Source: Antilocapra americana | Taxonomy: Eukaryota; Chordata; Mammalia; Artiodactyla; Antilocapridae | DNA length: 64,000 bases | Direction of reading: 5' to 3' | Assembly: GCA_007570785.1 (NCBI GenBank) | Contig: ML660777.1 | Span: forward strand, 7,185,941-7,249,940 | Shown here: one piece after another, positions 59,801 to 64,000 of the stretch | How the letters are laid out: every line of letters starts with the position of its first letter | Position numbering within the stretch: position 1 is the first letter of the stretch | Position numbers and translations under genes: made by a program | The notes under the pieces: model-generated | Told to the model about the DNA's origin: nothing | Seen by the model: the letters and a program-made list of their open reading frames with translations, nothing else | The model's database searches: none

Positions 59801-61650
59801 GAAAGTAGATGATGAGAATTTTTTTTTTATGCTCAGAGGTGAATGTTTCATTTTTTTCACCAGGCCTTTAGTAGATGGGCTTAATTGAGATATGTTCTTG
59901 CTATGAATATCCTCAGTGCACTATAGGATTCAAACCCCTTTCCCTATACCTTATGATTAAAGAAGGACCTGGTTTTCCAGAGGTCAGTATCTTAATGTCT
60001 GCTTCCTACCTGGTTTAAATCTTTCCTTTGTGCTGGTCTCTAGAGATAATATGTCTTTCATCTCTCCTAACTGTACTGTTATTATTTTTACCCAGTTCAT
60101 GCTTGCTTGATCATAGAAGCTGGGGGAGAGCTTGCGCTTTTAACTAAACATCAGTCTTAGTCAGGTACTGTGTCTCTGGGTCAGGGATGCTCAACACATG
60201 TCCCTCCTCCAGCTATAGTGCTGGGTAGAGTAAGTATTCCTGTCCCTCCCCTGGTTAGTGATTTTTTTTCACTTTCCTTTTCTGACTTCAGCAGATGAAG
60301 GTGTGTGGTCCAAGGCAAAATAGGGAAGACAGCTTTGTTTTGGTATTGTTACTGACTGCTGTTCTGTTTTGTTCTCCTGATTAGTACCATAGGAAAGCTC
60401 TCCAAGATTCTCATTCTTTACATTCAATGCTTATTAATTCAGAAGATTCAGGTATATCTTTCTATTGGCTAAATGAACATTTAAGCAAATGTTCAGGATC
60501 CATTTCTCCCTTAGGCAGTTCTCTTTCTCAAATTTATGATTATCTGATTGTCCTCAGACCTCAGTTCACTGTTGAGTTTGAAAATTATCATGAATTTTCT
60601 CCTTGTAAGGGTGAGAGTTATTCTTTTTACAATTCTTTGCATTTCTGAGCTGCTTTTTCTTCTTCTTCTTCTTTTTTTTTAACCTGTGTTCATGAGTGAT
60701 CTTTTAAAAACACTTCAGTACTAGGCTATGTTGATACATTAATAACATTAATATTATTTAGAGCACAATAAACAAAAAAAGAAGTTAAAAAGGAAAGAAA
60801 TTGGGGTCTTATAGTGTGTGGGAAGAGAAATGAAGATTAAAATGCAACTTCTAATATTGTATATAATTTTGAATGAATATATTTTCCACCAATGACTACA
60901 AAATACTTTATTCCAATCACTTTTATTCTGAATTATAATAACTATTACATTGCAGCTATTTATTAATGAAAAACCTTGTATTGCCAGTAAAGGTTAACTG
61001 AAGTTCCCTTTGAAATTGCAGAAGGAACTGAATGAGTCATGAGCATGAGAGATAAATTCCTCATCCACATAGTTCATTAAGCATCATTCTTCTCTCTTAG
61101 GATCTTGTATTTAGAAACAGAGGTCCTGGTCACCTTGAGAGATGATGTTGGTTGCTTTCATTATTGTCCTAAGGCATTTTCTATTTTTATAGTTTGACCC
61201 AACATTCCTCTGACTTTAAACTGGGACCACAGCCCTCTGACTGGCTTGCTCAGCATCCAGATTTCCCTTCCCTGTGTATCAAAGGACAAATGTAATATTA
61301 ACTGACCACCACTTATATGTTAGCATTGCACAAAGTAATGAAATACAGGGATCATGATCACCTTTCAATTCTGGTCCAGTTTAATTTTCAGCAGTAAGAA
61401 ACCGCTAACAAATCAGAATATGATATACTACACCTCCACCTTCTTGTGTACTGTTTTTTTAGTTTTTCTCATTTCAGTCATTCACTGAACTTATTATGTG
61501 GAGAAAGCTTGGGGAAAAATATATATCTTAAATTTTTAAAATAAACTGTTGTACAATTTTAATCAGCACTCATTAGAACCAATTTTAACGGCGTGCTAAC
61601 TAACTTTTCCAAACCCACTGAGTTTTGAGATGGCAGAACTGTCTCGTCAA
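59801..61650. other. Unassigned sequence, partly T-rich
   Basis: No gene recognised. The part up to about 60650 may be further antisense L1M 5' sequence, judged only by composition and T-rich phrasing. After 60660 I see nothing recognisable. Confidence 0.35.
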
Positions 61651-61654
61651 TGAT

Positions 61655-61716
61655 GTAACACCAGTGCTTTGAGGAGTGCCTGGCACATGGCTAATGCTCA
61701 GTGACTATCTATTGAG
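61655..61716 (+). mobile_element. MIR 3' fragment
   Basis: Short sense match to the MIR end: gaggagtgcctggcacatgg, taatgctcagtgactatcta, ttgagc. Confidence 0.55.
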
Positions 61717-61871
61717 CAGCTGTCTTACTGGGGTTCCTTTCAGCTGACCACTTTGATGATGATGACAATGATGGTGGTAGTGGTGGCAGAACTATGTACT
61801 TGGGAAGCAGAGTCTATCTTCCTCCAGATGATGCTATCAAATAGTTATAACTACCATCCTCATCTTTTTTT

Positions 61872-64000
61872 GTTTGTTTTGTTTTTTTATTTATATTAGT
61901 TGGAGGCTAATTACTTTACAATATTGTAGTGTTTTTTTGCCATACATTGACATGAATCAGCCATGGGTTTACATGTGTTTCCCATCCTGAACCCTCCTCC
62001 CACCTCCCTTGCCATCCCATTCCTCTGGGTCATCCCAGTGCACCAGCCCCGAGCACTTGTCTCATGCATCGAACCTGGACTGGTGATCTGTTTCACATAT
62101 GATAATGTACATATTTCAATGCTATTCTCTCAGATCATCCCACCCTTGCCTTATCCCACAGAGTCCAAAAGACTATTATATATATCTGTGTCTCTTTTTC
62201 TGTCTTGCATATAGGGTTATCATTATCATCCTTCTAAATTCCATATATATGCATTAGTATACTATATTGGTGTTTTACTTTCTGGCTTACCTCACTCTGT
62301 ATAATGGGCTCCAGTTTCATCCACCTCATTAGAACTGATTCAAATGTATTCTTTTTAATGGCTGGTTAATATTCCATTGTGTAAATGTACCACAGCTTTC
62401 TTATCCCTTTGTCTGTTGATGGACATCTAGGTTGCTTCCATGTCCTGGCTATTATAAACAGTGCTGTGATGAACATTGGGGTACACGTGTCTCTTTCAAT
62501 TCTGGTTTCCTCGGTGTGTATGCCCAGTAGTAGGATTGCTGAATCATGTGGCAGTTCTATTTCCAGTTTTTTAAGGAATCTCCCCACTGTTCTCCATAGT
62601 GGCTGCACTAGTTTGCATTCCCACCAACAGTGTAAGAGGATTCCCTTTTCTCCACACCCTCTCCAGCATTTATTGCTGGTAGACTTTTGGATAGCAGCCA
62701 TTCTGACTGGCGTGAAATGGTATCTCATTGTGGTTTTGATTTGCATTTCTCTAATAATGAGTGATGTTGAGCATCTTTTCATGTGTTTGTTAGCCATCTG
62801 TATGGTTTCTTTGGAGAAATGTCTGTTTAGTTCTTTGGCCCATTTTTTGATTGGGTCATTTATTTTTCTGGAATTGAGCAGCAGGAGTTGCTTGTATATT
62901 TTTGAGATTAATTCTTTGTCAGTTGCTTCATTTGCTATTAATTTCTCCCATTCTGAAGGGAGAAATTCTTTTCACCTTGCTTATAGTTTCCTTTGTTGTG
63001 CAAAAACTTTTAAGTTTAATTAGGTCCCATTTGTTTATTTTTCCTTTTATTTCCAACATTCTGGGAGGTAGGTCATAGAGGATCCTGCTGTGATTAATGT
63101 CAGAGAGTGTTTTGCCTATGTTATCCTCTAGGAGTTTTATAGTTTCTGGTCTTATGTTTAGATCTTTAATCCACTTTTAGTTTATTTTTGTGTATGGTGT
63201 TAGAAAGTGTTCTAGTTTCATTCTTTTATAAATGGCTGTCCAGTTTTCCCAGCACCACTTGTTAAAGAGATTGTCTTTCCTCCATTGTATATTCTTGCCT
63301 CTTTTGTCAAAGATAAGGTGTCCATAGGTATGTGGATTTATCTCTGGGCTTTCTATTTTTTTTCCATTGATCTATATGTCTGTCTTTGTGCCAGTACCAT
63401 ACTTCCTTGATGACTGTGACTTTGTAGTAGAGCCTGAAGTCAGGCAGGTTGATTCTTACAGTTCCATTCTTCTTTCTCAAGATTGCTTTGGCTGTTCGAG
63501 GTTTTTTGTATTTCCATACAAATTGTGAAATTTGTTTTAGTTCTTTGAAAAATATCATTTGTAGCTTGATAGGGATTGCATTGAATCTATCGATTGCTTT
63601 GGGTAGTATACTCATTTTCACTATATTGATTCTTCCAATCCATGAACATGGAATATTTCTCCATCTATATGTGTCCTTTTTGATTTCTTTAACCAGTGTT
63701 TTATAGTTTTCTATATATAGGTCTTTTGCTTCTTTAGGTAGATATATTTCTAAGCATTTTATTCTTTTTGTTGCAATGGTGAATGGTATTGTTTCCTTAA
63801 TTTCTCTTTCTGTTTTCTCATTGTTAGTATATAGGAATGCAAGGGATTTCTGTGTGTTAATTTTATATGCTGCTACTTTACTATATTCATTGATTAGCTC
63901 TAGTAATTTTCTTGTAGAGTTTTTAGGGTTTTCTATGTAGAGGATCATGTCATCTGCAAACAGTGAGAGTTTTACTTCTTCTTTTCCAATCTGGATTCCT
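61872..64000 (-). mobile_element. L1 LINE (ruminant type), antisense, running off the right edge
   Basis: About 2.1 kb of antisense L1. From left to right: a T-rich tail, the 3' UTR, the ORF2 C-terminus (62366-62797 open on the minus strand), and the region after the reverse transcriptase (63307-63948 open). At the right edge the codons for FADD (63949-63960) are followed by [10 protein letters not shown], the L1 reverse-transcriptase active site. The frame is broken: a run of eight A on the minus strand near 63358-63366 shifts the frame in the region encoding an otherwise well-kept segment, and further stops lie near 62800-63000. The copy is thus inactive in this part, though still close to family wording. 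Confidence 0.95.

Noticed and set aside
62385..63023. A 212-codon plus-strand open frame, among the longest in the window
   Set aside because: It is the antisense shadow of L1 ORF2; the minus strand of the same stretch carries recognisable L1 protein wording.

Overview
This window is non-coding, repeat-dense nuclear DNA from a ruminant, most likely a bovid (cattle, bison, buffalo, sheep, goat or a close relative). The evidence is the repeat set: several BovB (RTE-type) LINEs with the typical 3' tail, about twenty Bov-tA/Bov-A tRNA-derived SINEs on both strands, one CHR SINE (a whale-hippo-ruminant family), and young ruminant-type L1 copies. Older mammalian layers lie beneath these: L1M remnants, artiodactyl L1 3' ends, MLT1 LTRs, MIR, L2-like sequence and one short inverted-repeat DNA transposon. 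I found no intact host gene. The only host-gene-derived sequence is a dead processed copy of ribosomal protein RPS3A at 34.3-35.3 kb.

Layout. 0-1.3 kb: antisense L1 pieces with a nested SINE and a CA run. 1.3-9.5 kb: AT-rich old sequence with a dimeric Bov-tA (3.0 kb), an antisense L1M (5.7-6.8 kb) and an L2-like stretch (8.5-9.5 kb). 10.2-13.8 kb: a long degraded antisense L1M broken up by two oppositely oriented BovB fragments and SINEs. 14.6-15.1 kb: a sense L1M remnant. 15.1-19 kb: unassigned sequence with two SINEs that have clear target-site duplications. 19-20.6 kb: antisense BovB with a nested SINE, then a piece of MLT1. 20.7-25.4 kb: mostly unassigned, with one CHR SINE and an old L1 3' end. 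25.8-27.25 kb: a GC- and CpG-enriched block ending in a degenerate short-period repeat with a run of 29 C. 27.3-34 kb: sparse old sequence with SINEs and an MLT1 copy. 34.3-35.3 kb: the RPS3A pseudogene. 36.3-40.7 kb: MIR, MLT1, SINE and L2 remnants. 41.5-43.1 kb: a BovB copy with an inverted 5' piece, followed by a SINE. 47.1-50.1 kb: a nested stack of three L1 insertions, one with a classic 5' inversion. 51.5-56.1 kb: two BovB copies in head-to-head inverted arrangement around three SINEs. 56.2-57.9 kb: a sense old L1. 58.3-59.8 kb: antisense BovB abutting an antisense L1M with a nested SINE. 61.9-64 kb: an antisense young L1 that runs off the right edge, with its reverse-transcriptase active-site codons visible.

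There is no gene network to describe. The elements share a landing zone and many sit inside one another, so the relative order of insertions can be read. I see no previously undescribed biological system. The most useful observations are structural: insertions with exact target-site duplications, two inversion-type LINE insertions (one L1, one BovB), a long BovB inverted repeat, the CpG-rich poly-C block, and the interrupted RPS3A pseudogene. Family names rest on recognising consensus-like text by eye; boundaries are good to about 10-20 bases unless a target-site duplication is given.
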